Source: an uncultured Clostridia bacterium | GTDB lineage: Bacteria; Bacillota; Clostridia; TANB77; CAG-508 | Direction: 5' to 3' | Length of the DNA stretch: 39,548 nucleotides | NCBI GenBank assembly: GCA_948739805.1 | Contig: CAPYID010000015.1 | Location: 1-39,548 of the forward strand | In this document: piece by piece, positions 1 through 7,715 of the stretch | How the letters are laid out: each line of letters opens with the position of its first letter | Position numbering within the stretch: the first letter of the stretch is position 1 | Position numbers and translations under genes: made by a program | The notes under the pieces: model-generated | Databases searched by the model: none | The model's input: only the letters and a program-made list of their open reading frames with translations | Told to the model about the DNA's origin: nothing

Positions 1-68
1 GGCTGACGGAGGGTTTTATAAGACAAAATATAAATCCTCCCCACAAACACAAATTAATTGTTACTTTT

Positions 69-113
69 TGTCTCATTTTGTATAAATATGTCAAATACTG
101 TCATATTTTGTCA
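69..113. repeat. Helically phased TGTCA-like repeats
   Basis: TGTCA occurs at 89, 99 and 109, with weaker copies TGTCT at 69 and TGTAT at 79, so five related pentamers lie on one face of the helix at exact 10-bp spacing. They sit about 60-100 bp upstream of a TATAAT box (172-177) that precedes the secreted-protein gene at 267. The spacing suggests a binding site for a multimeric regulator; this is inference. TGTCG/TGTCA, again 10 bp apart, appear in the leader of the agr-like response regulator at 7669-7683. Confidence 0.45.
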
Positions 114-171
114 ATAAATTATTGAACTTTTTTTGCTTTTAATATTTACTTTTGCTATATTTCTTATATAT

Positions 172-177
172 TATAAT
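172..177 (+). promoter_or_regulatory. Possible -10 box of the secreted-protein gene
   Basis: A perfect TATAAT lies about 90 bp upstream of the ATG at 267. No good -35 hexamer stands at 16-18 bp, which would fit an activator-dependent promoter using the phased repeats further upstream. In such AT-rich DNA the hexamer could also be chance. Confidence 0.35.
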
Positions 178-266
178 TATGCTTATGTACTATGAACAAT
201 TATAATTGTTCGATAAGCGAAAAAATCTGTTTGAGATGCTTTTGTCTAATTCTAGGAGGATTTACA

Positions 267-761
267 ATGACAAAACGTTTAAGTATCTTTATGGCTTTAT
301 CTATGGCTATTACTTACCTTTGTGGCTTAACTGTATTTGCTGCAGAACCCCAAACTAATATGGTTTCTGAATCTATCAGTACTATAGCTAACGAAGCAGG
401 CGATAATTAAATCATTCCTTATGGTGCTTTATATGGCTATAATCAGCATTGGCACAACTCTGGTGAAAATAACCATGGCTCGTTTTATGTGGATGTCACG
501 GGTACACCATGGGTATCAGCTCAAATTACTTTGAGCATAGAGGACTTCGGTTCTAACGATCGTGCATACTTGGTTGTTTATAAGCCTGATGGTTCTGTGG
601 CATGGAAATGCAGTAGTTATATTACTGTGTCAAACAGTAGTTCTTTCCAAAATCTTAAATTTAATGGTGCCTCAACTGGCAAATATCGTGTTGAATATAC
701 ACTGAGTAATACCGCTGGCGGCACAGTAGGTTCTGGTCGGATAAACTGCTGGATTTATTAA
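267..761 (+). pseudogene. Small secreted protein, interrupted by in-frame TAA
   Basis: The start is the ATG at 267, set by AGGAGG ten bases upstream. The first about 25 residues are a signal peptide: MTKR, a hydrophobic core, then VFAA. After 47 codons a TAA (408-410) interrupts the frame. The same frame then stays open for 116 more codons to the stop at 759-761, starting with IIPYGALYGYNQHWHNSG. The downstream part reads as a beta-rich extracellular domain (alternating Ser/Thr/aromatic residues, AYLVVYKPDGS, GKYRVEYTLSN). I do not recognise the family. A single base change would restore a protein of about 164 residues. The upstream TGTCA repeats suggest regulated expression. It could be a recent nonsense allele, a sequence error or, less likely, a readthrough gene. 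Confidence 0.6.
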
Positions 762-864
762 TCCCAGTAATCTTCATTAATTAAAAGTAACTAATTATTA
801 GTGTCTCTTACAGATTTCCGTAGTTCCTTTTTTTAGGTCTACGTTTTTTTTATAAATGTATTAT

Positions 865-906
865 AATGAGGAAGCAGACTATAAAGTCCGATTCCTCATT
901 TTTTAG
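865..906 (+). terminator. Rho-independent terminator after the secreted-protein gene
   Basis: The inverted repeat AATGAGGAA (865-873) / TTCCTCATT (892-900) has an inner GACT/AGTC pair and is followed by a T run on the plus strand. It separates the plus-strand gene from the convergent sigma/anti-sigma operon. Confidence 0.7.
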
Positions 907-908
907 TT

Positions 909-2018
909 TTATTTTTGTATTAATTCTGCTTTTGCCTGAATTTCATTTAAACTTACATTTAAGAATATCTTTTTATCTAAATCTCTTTTTCCTATACCAA
1001 ATTTCGCTCTTATCTCATCTTTTTCTCCAAGTCCCATATCAGTTGGAGCATAGATATTGCCATCATTATCAGATATGTAGAAAACTGCATCTCTTAGTTT
1101 CTCAAAATTTTCTGCATCCATATCTTTTCCACTCATTAAAAATTCTCTTATATTGTTTATATTTACTTTAATTGATAAACTTGTTTCTGTTAATTCTGCT
1201 TTATTAATAGTAATTCCTTCAACATTTTCTCTAGTTTCTAGCTCTATGGCTGTTCTTTCATAAAACCTTTCTGGTACGTCTATTTCAAATTGCCATTCAC
1301 TACTTGATAAAAAATGATCTTGAAAGTTTAGTGTTTCAGGATGTTCATCATCAACTTCATTTATTACATACCCTATATTAAATATTCGTATATATATTTT
1401 CTTACTTTGTGGAAAACCTTCGATTGATTCCATCTCTATTCCTGACTCACCTATTGCCACTGAACAACTTAAGTCGGGTTCTTTAATATTCTTTTTTCCT
1501 AATTCTTTATATAATTTCTTTTTGTATTTTTCTCCTCCACTTATTGCATAAATGTTGTTATCCTCATCATAAATTGCATAACTATAATAAAAATTATCTT
1601 TATATTTATTTATTTTATCTTTATCGTCAAATTTGAAATCAAGCCCTATTTCGCAATAATCATTTGTTACCATAAATGATTTTAATTTTATGCCTATTTC
1701 GTCTTTATAAATATAGTCCATATCAATATTTTCAGCCCACCCATTTTTTATTTCTTCATTTAATGCTATTCTTTTTGTTATTACATTTCTATTTTCATAT
1801 TCTTTATATTCTATGTTCCATGCTATTTGTGCGTATACTCCATGCACAGTAGCTCCTACTACTAATACCATTAATAAAACTGCTACAGTATTCAATAATT
1901 TCTTTTTCATATCATTTCCTCCTTTTATTTTAGAACAAATACATTTATAATTTTCCTTTCTATCATAAATACTTTCACCAAATTCTTTAAAAATCTTGTT
2001 TTCAGACATTTTCATCAC
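909..2018 (-). CDS. Membrane partner (putative anti-sigma factor) of the ECF sigma factor
   Basis: This 369-residue protein has a short N-terminal stretch, one transmembrane segment at about residues 41-62 (LLNTVAVLLMVLVVG) and a large extracytoplasmic domain of about 300 residues. That layout matches DUF4179-type anti-sigma factors, although the family assignment is tentative. The start at 2018 overlaps the last 17 bases of the sigma gene, so translation is probably coupled. A strong AAAGGAGG also stands before an in-frame ATG at 1910, which would remove the 36 residues before the membrane segment. In the long form those residues would be the only cytoplasmic part able to hold the sigma factor. 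Such partners usually sequester the sigma factor until an envelope signal arrives; that role is inferred from the gene pair. Confidence 0.65.
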   Translation of the reverse strand: MMKMSENKIFKEFGESIYDRKENYKCICSKIKGGNDMKKKLLNTVAVLLMVLVVGATVHGVYAQIAWNIEYKEYENRNVITKRIALNEEIKNGWAENIDMDYIYKDEIGIKLKSFMVTNDYCEIGLDFKFDDKDKINKYKDNFYYSYAIYDEDNNIYAISGGEKYKKKLYKELGKKNIKEPDLSCSVAIGESGIEMESIEGFPQSKKIYIRIFNIGYVINEVDDEHPETLNFQDHFLSSSEWQFEIDVPERFYERTAIELETRENVEGITINKAELTETSLSIKVNINNIREFLMSGKDMDAENFEKLRDAVFYISDNDGNIYAPTDMGLGEKDEIRAKFGIGKRDLDKKIFLNVSLNEIQAKAELIQK

Positions 2019-2532
2019 TCTCCTTCTTTATGTTGCCTCTTAATTCTTTTATTGTTCTATATATGCAATTTTTTACTGATGATTCTGTAAGTTTTAGTTT
2101 TATTGCAATATCAGTCAATTTCATATCAAGTACATAGTGTAAATAAAATATTTTTATTATTTTTGTGTCTTTATTCTGCAAATTTTTCCATACTTTATCT
2201 ACATTTTCCTTTGTAATAAATTGTAACTCTAAATCTATATTAGCTTCTATTTCTATATTTTCAATATCTATTATATTATTTTCATCTCTATATTTTAGAC
2301 GATAATACTTTTTCATAATATTTTTAGAAATACCAATTATAAAACTTTGCTCATCTTCTATTTTAAATTTATTACTCTTTTTTAGCTTTTTGTAAAATTC
2401 TGTATATGTATCTTGAATAATGTCATTAACATCTTCCATGTTCTTACAATGTATAACTATGTATTTTAAAACATTTTTGTACGTTCTATTATATATTTCT
2501 TCAAAACTTTCTAATGATATTTTATTACTCAT
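2002..2532 (-). CDS. ECF-type RNA polymerase sigma factor
   Basis: This 176-residue sigma-70 family protein has the usual group IV length. Region 2 covers about residues 10-75, with a DVNDIIQDTYTEFYKKL core-binding helix. Region 4 is at about 115-170, with LKLTESSVKNCIYRTIKELR as the helix-turn-helix that reads the -35 element. There is no region 1 or 3. It is first in an operon with the membrane protein downstream and is presumably held inactive by it. Its own promoter contains TGAAAC at the -35 position, a motif typical of ECF-read promoters, so autoregulation is plausible. Confidence 0.85.
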   Translation of the reverse strand: MSNKISLESFEEIYNRTYKNVLKYIVIHCKNMEDVNDIIQDTYTEFYKKLKKSNKFKIEDEQSFIIGISKNIMKKYYRLKYRDENNIIDIENIEIEANIDLELQFITKENVDKVWKNLQNKDTKIIKIFYLHYVLDMKLTDIAIKLKLTESSVKNCIYRTIKELRGNIKKESDENV

Positions 2533-2557
2533 ATTTTTTATTACCTTTCACTTTATT

Positions 2558-2586
2558 AGTGTATTATTTTTCTTAAAAAGTTTCAA
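2558..2586 (-). promoter_or_regulatory. Promoter of the sigma/anti-sigma operon
   Basis: On the minus strand TTGAAA (2581-2586) is followed by 17 bp and TACACT (2558-2563), 25 bp before the sigma start codon. The -35 also reads TGAAAC, like many ECF promoters, but no CGTA/CGTC -10 is present. It may be housekeeping, ECF-read, or both. Confidence 0.45.
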
Positions 2587-2631
2587 CTTTTTTAATTTTT
2601 TGCTGACATCCCAGAAAAAACCGAAACTAAA

Positions 2632-2663
2632 ATTTTGTACGCAGTGGAAACTGCTACAAAATC
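2632..2663. repeat. Hairpin 1 in the sigma/coat intergenic region
   Basis: ATTTTGTAcGCAG pairs with CTGCTACAAAAT across a six-base loop, with one bulged C. No T run follows on either strand, so it does not look like a terminator. It lies 18 bp from a second, longer hairpin. Confidence 0.5.
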
Positions 2664-2680
2664 TAAATTCCGCCATAATT

Positions 2681-2727
2681 ATATTCTAAGGAAACTAACC
2701 ACTTCGTGATTACTTTCCTAAGAATAT
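2681..2727. repeat. Hairpin 2 in the sigma/coat intergenic region
   Basis: The left arm ATATTCTAAGGAAACTAACC pairs with a right arm beginning TGATTACTTTCC, with three or four mismatches around a TTCG-containing loop. Its end abuts the T tract of the coat-gene terminator. Possible roles are a structured RNA, a small mobile-element relic or an upstream part of the terminator. Confidence 0.5.
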
Positions 2728-2756
2728 AAAAAAAGGCACCTATAATTTAGGTACCC
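2728..2756 (-). terminator. Terminator of the coat-protein operon
   Basis: On the minus strand GGTACCTA pairs with TAGGTGCC (one G-U pair) across a short loop, followed by seven T, just after the coat gene that ends at 2764. Confidence 0.8.
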
Positions 2757-2763
2757 CTTTGTT

Positions 2764-3009
2764 TTATTGTTCTAGTTCTGTTTTTACTTGTGTTACTTGT
2801 TGTGGTGTCGCTTGTTCTGCTGGTTTGTAGTAGCCTTTGCTTTGTGCTACTCTGTATAGTTCGTATTGGAAACTTTCACATTCGTTTCTGATTTGTTGTA
2901 TTGTGCTTCTTAGTTGCATATTGTCTGTTTCTGTTATTACTCCTTGGTATGTTTTTAGTTCTTCTTTTGTTCCATTTAATATATCATTAACCATTGTCTT
3001 TTCGTCCAT
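2764..3009 (-). CDS. CotF-like small spore coat protein
   Basis: This 81-residue protein has the Coat_F-type pattern. It begins DEKTMVNDILNGTKEELKTY, continues through helices with TDNMQLRSTIQQIRNECESF, and ends with a tyrosine-rich QYELYRVAQSKGYYKPAEQAT segment as in clostridial CotF homologues. Such proteins are deposited in the spore coat during sporulation. The start follows AAGGAGG by eight bases. It lies 13 bp downstream of a second small coat-like gene and has its own terminator, so the two form an operon. The family call rests on sequence resemblance recalled, not searched. Confidence 0.75.
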   Translation of the reverse strand: MDEKTMVNDILNGTKEELKTYQGVITETDNMQLRSTIQQIRNECESFQYELYRVAQSKGYYKPAEQATPQQVTQVKTELEQ

Positions 3010-3022
3010 CGCTTTTTCCTCC

Positions 3023-3211
3023 TTAATTATTTAAAAATGACATTAGTTTTTGCTTTGTGCTTAAAGCGTCTTGCGCTGATTTAGTGAATATTTGCTTTAT
3101 CTGTGGATCTACTGCCTGTGTTGCATATGTGTTTAGTTTCTGATATGTTGTCTCGTGTGCCCCTATTAAATGTCTTAGGTTTTGAAGTTCTGTTTGACTT
3201 AAATTTGCCAT
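3023..3211 (-). CDS. Small CotF-like spore coat protein
   Basis: This 62-residue helical protein reads MANLSQTELQNLRHLIGAHE, followed by a second helix with QAVDPQIKQIFTKSAQDA and a KQKLMSFLNN end. The shape (two helices, 60-65 residues, His-Glu in the first helix) matches clostridial coat proteins that pair with a CotF partner. I chose the ATG at 3211 because AGGAAAG precedes it. The longer frame to 3274 would add 21 Lys/Asn-rich residues of low information. Its partner coat gene lies 13 bp downstream. Confidence 0.7.
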   Translation of the reverse strand: MANLSQTELQNLRHLIGAHETTYQKLNTYATQAVDPQIKQIFTKSAQDALSTKQKLMSFLNN

Positions 3212-3303
3212 TTCTTTCTTTCCTTTCTTTTTTGTTTTCTTTATATTTTCTGCGTTTTTTTTGTTTTTATTCATATATTTTATATTTTTTTATGTTTTTA
3301 GAA

Positions 3304-3340
3304 TAAAAGTTGCTCCCCCACATGGAAGAGCAATTTTTAT
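3304..3340 (-). terminator. Terminator of pcrA
   Basis: TTGCTC (3310-3315) and GAGCAA (3328-3333) form a 6-bp stem directly after the pcrA stop. T-rich sequence follows on both strands, so it may act in both directions. Confidence 0.55.
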
Positions 3341-5644
3341 TTAATTTAAAATTTCTAGTCCTGCATATTTTGCCATTAATCTTTTATGTCCCGATTTTTC
3401 AAATGCTATGTCTACTTTGTAGTCATCTCCTTCTTGTTCTATATAGTTTATGTAACCTTCTCCGAATTTTTTGTGATATACTTTTGCTCCTGGTTTGTAT
3501 TTTGTTATGTCTATTTCTGGTGTAGTATTTTTTTTGTTTATATTGCTTAAGAAACTTTCAGCGGTTCTATATCCATAACCTTGGCTGTTTGAGTTGATTT
3601 TTACTGCTGTACTTGCTACTGCTACATTATACGTTTTTATATTATTATTTCCTCTTCCTCCATATTCCCAATTATATCCTGTGTCTTCCACTATGTTTTC
3701 TTGTGTTGTTGTGAATATGTCTTCATATCCTTCTAACATTTCTTTTGGAATTTCTTTCATAAATCTTGATATCGCATTACATGATGTTGAGCCAAATATT
3801 GTTCTTGTTCTTGAACAGGTTAAGAATAGTCTTTGTTTAGCTCTTGTCATTCCTACATAACATAAACGTCTTTCTTCTTCTAGTCCTGCTTCTTCTTGTA
3901 TTGATTTATATCCTGGGAATATTCCTTCTTCCATTCCTACTAAAAATACTACTGGGAATTCTAGCCCTTTTGCACTGTGTAGTGTCATTAGGGTGACTTT
4001 GTCTTGATTTTCGTCTACTTCGTCTGAGTCTGAGGCTAGTGTTATTCCTTCTAAAAATTCTGCAAGTGTGTTTTCTGCTGTTTCTTTTTCGAATTCCATT
4101 GCTACTGTTAATAATTCTTCTAGGTTTTCTATTCTTGATTCTGCTTCTATTGTGTTTTCATTTTCTAATGCTTTCATATAACCAGTAATATTTAAGGTTA
4201 GTTTTATGAGCTCTGAAACTGGCATTCTATCTTTTTTAGCAATTAAACTTTCTATTTGTTCTACAAATTCCCTAGAGTTTAAGTATACTCTGTTTAGTCC
4301 ATATTCTGAGGCACTTTTTATGATTTCATACATTGGTTTTTCAATTTGTTCTGAAAGTTCTTGTACTTTGTCTAAGCTTGTTTTTCCTATACCTCTCTTA
4401 GGCTCGTTTATTATTCTTCTTAGACTCATATTATCGTTTTGATTATGTATAAGTCTTAAATATGCTATTGCATCTTTAATTTCTTTTCTTTCATAGAATT
4501 TAAGTCCACCGATTATTTTATATGGTATTCCTTCTCTGTTTAGGATTTCCTCTATACTACGTGATTGTGCATTCATTCTGTATAGTACTGTAAAGTCTGA
4601 GTAATTGAATTTTTCTTGATATTTTAAGTGTCCTATTTGATTTACTACATATCTTGCTTCATCATATTCATTGTCTGCTCTATATCCTGTAACTAGTGTT
4701 CCTTCTTCGTTTTCTGTCCATAATTCTTTTTTGTATTTTGTTGGATTGTTTTTTATTACTGCATTTGCAACGTTTAATATACTTTTTGTACATCTATAGT
4801 TTTGCTCTAGTTTTATGATTTTTGTTCCTAAGAAGTCTTTTTCAAAGTTTAATATGTTTGATATGTCTGCACCTCTAAATGAGTATATTCCTTGGTCATT
4901 GTCTCCAACTACAGTGATGTTTCCATGTGTTGCTGCTAGTAGTGTTATTAGCGTGAATTGTGCTTTGTTTGTGTCTTGATATTCGTCTACTAATATGTAT
5001 TTGAATTTATTTGAATAGTATTCTAATACATCTGGTTCTTGCATAAGTATTTTTATTGTTAAATTTATAATGTCGTCAAAGTCTAGTGCATTGTTTTCTT
5101 TTAGTCGTTTTTGATATAGTTCATATACTTTTCCTATTGTTTCTTTTCTAAAGTCTCCATATGTTCTATTTATATAGTCCCCTGGTTCTAGCATTTCGTT
5201 TTTTGCATTGCTTATTTCATACATTACACTTCTGTCTGTGAATAACTTGTCATCTATGTTTAATGTCTTTAGACAGTCTTTTACTAGACTTTTTTGGTCT
5301 GATGTGTCAAATATGATAAATGATGTGTCATACCCTATTCTGTCTATGAATTTTCTTAATATTCTTACACATATGGAGTGAAATGTTCCTATCCAAATGT
5401 CATTTGTTGTGTTTTCTAATAGAGTTTCTGTTCTTGTTTTCATTTCGTTTGCTGCTTTGTTTGTAAATGTTATTGCTAATATATTCCATGGTAATATATT
5501 TTTTTCTTTTATTAAATATGCTATCTTATGTGTTAGTACTTTTGTTTTTCCACTTCCTGCTCCTGCTATTATTAAGCATGGTCCTTCTGTAGCAAGTACT
5601 GCTTCTTTTTGCTTATCGTTTAATCCTTCTATTAAATCGTTCAT
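3341..5644 (-). CDS. pcrA: ATP-dependent DNA helicase PcrA/UvrD
   Basis: This 767-residue superfamily 1A helicase translocates 3'-5' on single-stranded DNA in repair and rolling-circle replication and removes RecA filaments. Visible motifs in order are: Q-motif region GLNDKQKEAVLATEGP; Walker A AGAGSGKTK (about residues 28-36); TFTNKAANEM; Walker B VDEYQDTN (about 220-227); GDNDQGIYSFRGA; LEQNYRC; LMTLHSAKGLEFPVVFLVG; and YVGMTRAKQRL. The C terminus carries the PcrA-type domain KPGAKVYHKKFGEGYI that binds RNA polymerase in homologues. Length is normal for PcrA. The start follows GAAAGGAAAG. It is a single gene with its own terminator. Confidence 0.95.
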   Translation of the reverse strand: MNDLIEGLNDKQKEAVLATEGPCLIIAGAGSGKTKVLTHKIAYLIKEKNILPWNILAITFTNKAANEMKTRTETLLENTTNDIWIGTFHSICVRILRKFIDRIGYDTSFIIFDTSDQKSLVKDCLKTLNIDDKLFTDRSVMYEISNAKNEMLEPGDYINRTYGDFRKETIGKVYELYQKRLKENNALDFDDIINLTIKILMQEPDVLEYYSNKFKYILVDEYQDTNKAQFTLITLLAATHGNITVVGDNDQGIYSFRGADISNILNFEKDFLGTKIIKLEQNYRCTKSILNVANAVIKNNPTKYKKELWTENEEGTLVTGYRADNEYDEARYVVNQIGHLKYQEKFNYSDFTVLYRMNAQSRSIEEILNREGIPYKIIGGLKFYERKEIKDAIAYLRLIHNQNDNMSLRRIINEPKRGIGKTSLDKVQELSEQIEKPMYEIIKSASEYGLNRVYLNSREFVEQIESLIAKKDRMPVSELIKLTLNITGYMKALENENTIEAESRIENLEELLTVAMEFEKETAENTLAEFLEGITLASDSDEVDENQDKVTLMTLHSAKGLEFPVVFLVGMEEGIFPGYKSIQEEAGLEEERRLCYVGMTRAKQRLFLTCSRTRTIFGSTSCNAISRFMKEIPKEMLEGYEDIFTTTQENIVEDTGYNWEYGGRGNNNIKTYNVAVASTAVKINSNSQGYGYRTAESFLSNINKKNTTPEIDITKYKPGAKVYHKKFGEGYINYIEQEGDDYKVDIAFEKSGHKRLMAKYAGLEILN

Positions 5645-5817
5645 GTTTCTTTCCTTTCATTTTTATCATCTTAACGACAAACCTTGGATGTAACTTGTCT
5701 CTAAGGGTATCAATACCCTCCGCTATTATTATTTTCATAAATAACTATATAACATTTAATAGAAAAAAACAAGCGAACAAAACAACTTTTTTAAATTTTA
5801 TCAATAGAATATAAAAA

Positions 5818-5854
5818 ATGCAAAAAGACTGGAATTCCAGTCTAATGCTTTTTT
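5818..5854 (-). terminator. Terminator of the foreign-composition gene
   Basis: The perfect 18-bp palindrome AGACTGGAATTCCAGTCT (5826-5843) has T-rich tails on both sides. It follows the minus gene ending at 5895 and may work in both orientations. Confidence 0.7.
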
Positions 5855-5876
5855 TGAAGAAAATCGATCTTTAGCT

Positions 5877-5898
5877 AGGCAGGCTAGAGGCAGGCTAG
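5877..5898. repeat. Tandem 11-bp repeat at a gene 3' end
   Basis: AGGCAGGCTAG occurs twice head to tail (5877-5887 and 5888-5898). The second copy contains the stop codon of the adjacent minus-strand gene. The repeat is far more G+C-rich than its surroundings. Confidence 0.7.
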
Positions 5899-6269
5899 AA
5901 CTCTATTTCTTCATATTTCTTTTTGAATTTTTCGATCTCTCGATCGAACTTTTCAAAAAAGTTTCCGTATTCTTCATCGGTGATCTCGTCGAAGTATCCC
6001 GCCAGCTCCATCAGAATGATACTCTTTCCGTTCTGTATTTTCGTGATCGAAGCCTCCATTCTCCGATCATCTTCATAGTTTCTGATCACCAGTATCTCTA
6101 CACTGATAGGAAATATTACCTGATCAGTCGTTTCAACTGGTCGATCCGAATACCACGTCCTTTCGATTTCGATCTTGTCAATGTTTTTTTTCTTCGTTAA
6201 AATATACTCCTTCCGGGTTGCTAAAAACCCGTAAAAGTTTTGGATCTCTATAAAGTTACTCTTCTTCAT
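5895..6269 (-). CDS. Hypothetical protein of foreign base composition
   Basis: This 124-residue soluble protein is of a family I do not recognise. It reads MKKSNFIEIQNFYGFLATRK, then mostly beta-like charged segments and a Glu/Lys-rich C-terminal helix (FFEKFDREIEKFKKKYEEIEF). There is no signal peptide or membrane segment. The start is the ATG at 6269, with AAGGAGAAG just upstream. The frame also offers an ATG at 6290, but that would put the ribosome site inside the gene. Codon use is unlike its neighbours: many TCG, GATC and CGA-containing codons, with clearly higher G+C. That fits recent transfer. It has a consensus promoter and a strong terminator of its own. Confidence 0.6.
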   Translation of the reverse strand: MKKSNFIEIQNFYGFLATRKEYILTKKKNIDKIEIERTWYSDRPVETTDQVIFPISVEILVIRNYEDDRRMEASITKIQNGKSIILMELAGYFDEITDEEYGNFFEKFDREIEKFKKKYEEIEF

Positions 6270-6338
6270 ACGCTTCTCCTTCCTCCCCATTATAATGGGG
6301 ATTAAACTGCAATTGTTATTTACTAAAACCTTAATTAT

Positions 6339-6367
6339 ATTTTACCACATTTTACATAATATGTCAA
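6339..6367 (-). promoter_or_regulatory. Consensus promoter of the foreign-composition gene
   Basis: On the minus strand TTGACA (6362-6367), 17 bp, then TAAAAT (6339-6344). It lies about 70 bp upstream of the start at 6269. Confidence 0.75.
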
Positions 6368-6397
6368 CTTTTTTTGGTTTTTCCTTTAAAATAAATT

Positions 6398-7459
6398 TTA
6401 TTCACTTTGTCCTTTTAATTTTTCAGCAGTATCTGCTGTAATTAATGCGTCTATCATTCCATCTAAGTTTCCATTTAGGAAGTCTTCCATTTGATATATA
6501 CTCATTCCTATTCTATGGTCTGTTATTCTTCCTTGTGGGAAGTTATATGTTCTTATTTTTTCACTTCTGTCCCCTGAACCTACTTGACTTCTTCTTGCAT
6601 TTGTTAATTCTGCGTCTTGTTTTTCTTTTTCTATTTCATATAGTCTTGATTTTAGCAGTCTCATTGCATATTCTCTGTTTTGTACTTGTGAACGTTCTGT
6701 TTGACATTCTGCTACCATTCCTGTTGGAATGTGTATTAGTCTAACTGCTGATGATGTTTTGTTTATGTGTTGTCCTCCTGCTCCTGAAGCTCTAAATACT
6801 TCCATTTTTATGTCTGCTGGATTTATTTCTATTTGTACATCCTCTACTACTGGTAGTACTGCTACTGTTGCTGCTGATGTTTGAATTCTCCCATTACTTT
6901 CTGTTTCTGGTACCCTTTGTACTCTATGTGCTCCACTTTCAAATTTCATTCTGCTATATACACCTTTTCCTGAAATCATGAATGTTATTTCTTTATATCC
7001 TCCTAGTTCTGTTGAGTTTTCATTTAGTACTTCTAGTTTCCAGTGCTTTCTTTCTGCATACATTGAGTACATTCTAAATAGTTCTCCTGCAAATAGTGCT
7101 GCTTCTTCTCCTCCTGTTCCTGCTCTTATTTCACATATTGTGTTTTTATCGTCGTCTGGATCTTTTGGTATTAATAGTATTTTTATTTCTTCTTCTATTT
7201 GTGGTAGTTTTTCTTTTGCTGTTTTTATTTCTTCTTGCGCTAGTTCTTTTAGTTCTGGGTCTGATAACATTTCTTCATTGTCTTTTATACTTTGTGATAT
7301 TTTTTTATATTCTCTATATTTTTCAACTATTGGTGTTAGTTCTGAGTGTTCTTTCATCATTTTTTGCCATTCTTTGTTTTGTGCAATAATTTCTGGGTCA
7401 CTTATCTTTTTTGTTAATTCATCATATCTTTTTTCAACATCTTCTAGTTTTTGAAACAT
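6398..7459 (-). CDS. prfA: Peptide chain release factor 1 (RF1)
   Basis: This 353-residue class I release factor reads UAA and UAG in the ribosomal A site and triggers peptide release. The RF1-type recognition tripeptide PET lies at residues 184-186 (HRVQRVPETESNGR), and the catalytic GGQ at 228-230 (FRASGAGGQHINKT). The N-terminal helical domain 1 and the C-terminal GSGDRSEKIRTYNFPQGRITDHR block are intact, and length is normal. The start follows AAGGAGAG. Active RF1 implies that the in-frame TAA codons elsewhere in the window are true stops unless recoded. Confidence 0.96.
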   Translation of the reverse strand: MFQKLEDVEKRYDELTKKISDPEIIAQNKEWQKMMKEHSELTPIVEKYREYKKISQSIKDNEEMLSDPELKELAQEEIKTAKEKLPQIEEEIKILLIPKDPDDDKNTICEIRAGTGGEEAALFAGELFRMYSMYAERKHWKLEVLNENSTELGGYKEITFMISGKGVYSRMKFESGAHRVQRVPETESNGRIQTSAATVAVLPVVEDVQIEINPADIKMEVFRASGAGGQHINKTSSAVRLIHIPTGMVAECQTERSQVQNREYAMRLLKSRLYEIEKEKQDAELTNARRSQVGSGDRSEKIRTYNFPQGRITDHRIGMSIYQMEDFLNGNLDGMIDALITADTAEKLKGQSE

Positions 7460-7609
7460 ACTTTTCTCTCCTTTTTGGTTTTTACATACGTATTATACAT
7501 GATTTCTTCTGCTTTTTCAATATATATATGAAAATTATCGGGTCGATTGGTTAATTTTTACATTATTGTTTAATTATATTGATAAATTTGTATTTTTCCC
7601 TTTACTTTC

Positions 7610-7638
7610 TTGACATTCTGCCATTTTTATCGTAGTAT
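7610..7638 (+). promoter_or_regulatory. Promoter of the agr-like regulator/kinase operon
   Basis: TTGACA (7610-7615), 17 bp, TAGTAT (7633-7638). Transcription would begin near 7645 and leave a leader of about 70 bases carrying TGTCG/TGTCA repeats before the start codon at 7716. Confidence 0.75.
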
Positions 7639-7668
7639 TATTTAGTAATTGAAAAGTTTATGTAAATA

Positions 7669-7683
7669 TGTCGAATTTTGTCA
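7669..7683. repeat. TGTCG/TGTCA pair in the regulator leader
   Basis: TGTCG at 7669 and TGTCA at 7679 are spaced 10 bp apart within TAAATATGTCGAATTTTGTC. The same arrangement and flank (TAAATATGTCAAA) occurs upstream of the secreted-protein gene at 83-113. Lying downstream of the -10 box, the pair could be an operator or an RNA element. Confidence 0.4.
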
Positions 7684-7715
7684 TCAATCTTATATTTTTG
7701 TTGGGAGCGAAAAAT

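Noticed and set aside
1..44. GGAGG/CCTCC inverted repeat at the left edge as a terminator
   Set aside because: Loop over 20 bases and no T tract; the upstream gene is outside the window.
5704..5719. Hairpin AGGGTATCAATACCCT upstream of pcrA
   Set aside because: Short stem with a two- to four-base loop, no T tract and no promoter overlap that I can define; could be chance.
6445..7454. Long plus-strand frames opposite prfA and similar frames opposite pcrA, mnmE and yidC
   Set aside because: Leu/Phe/Ser-rich antisense shadows of real genes, without ribosome sites or recognisable domains.
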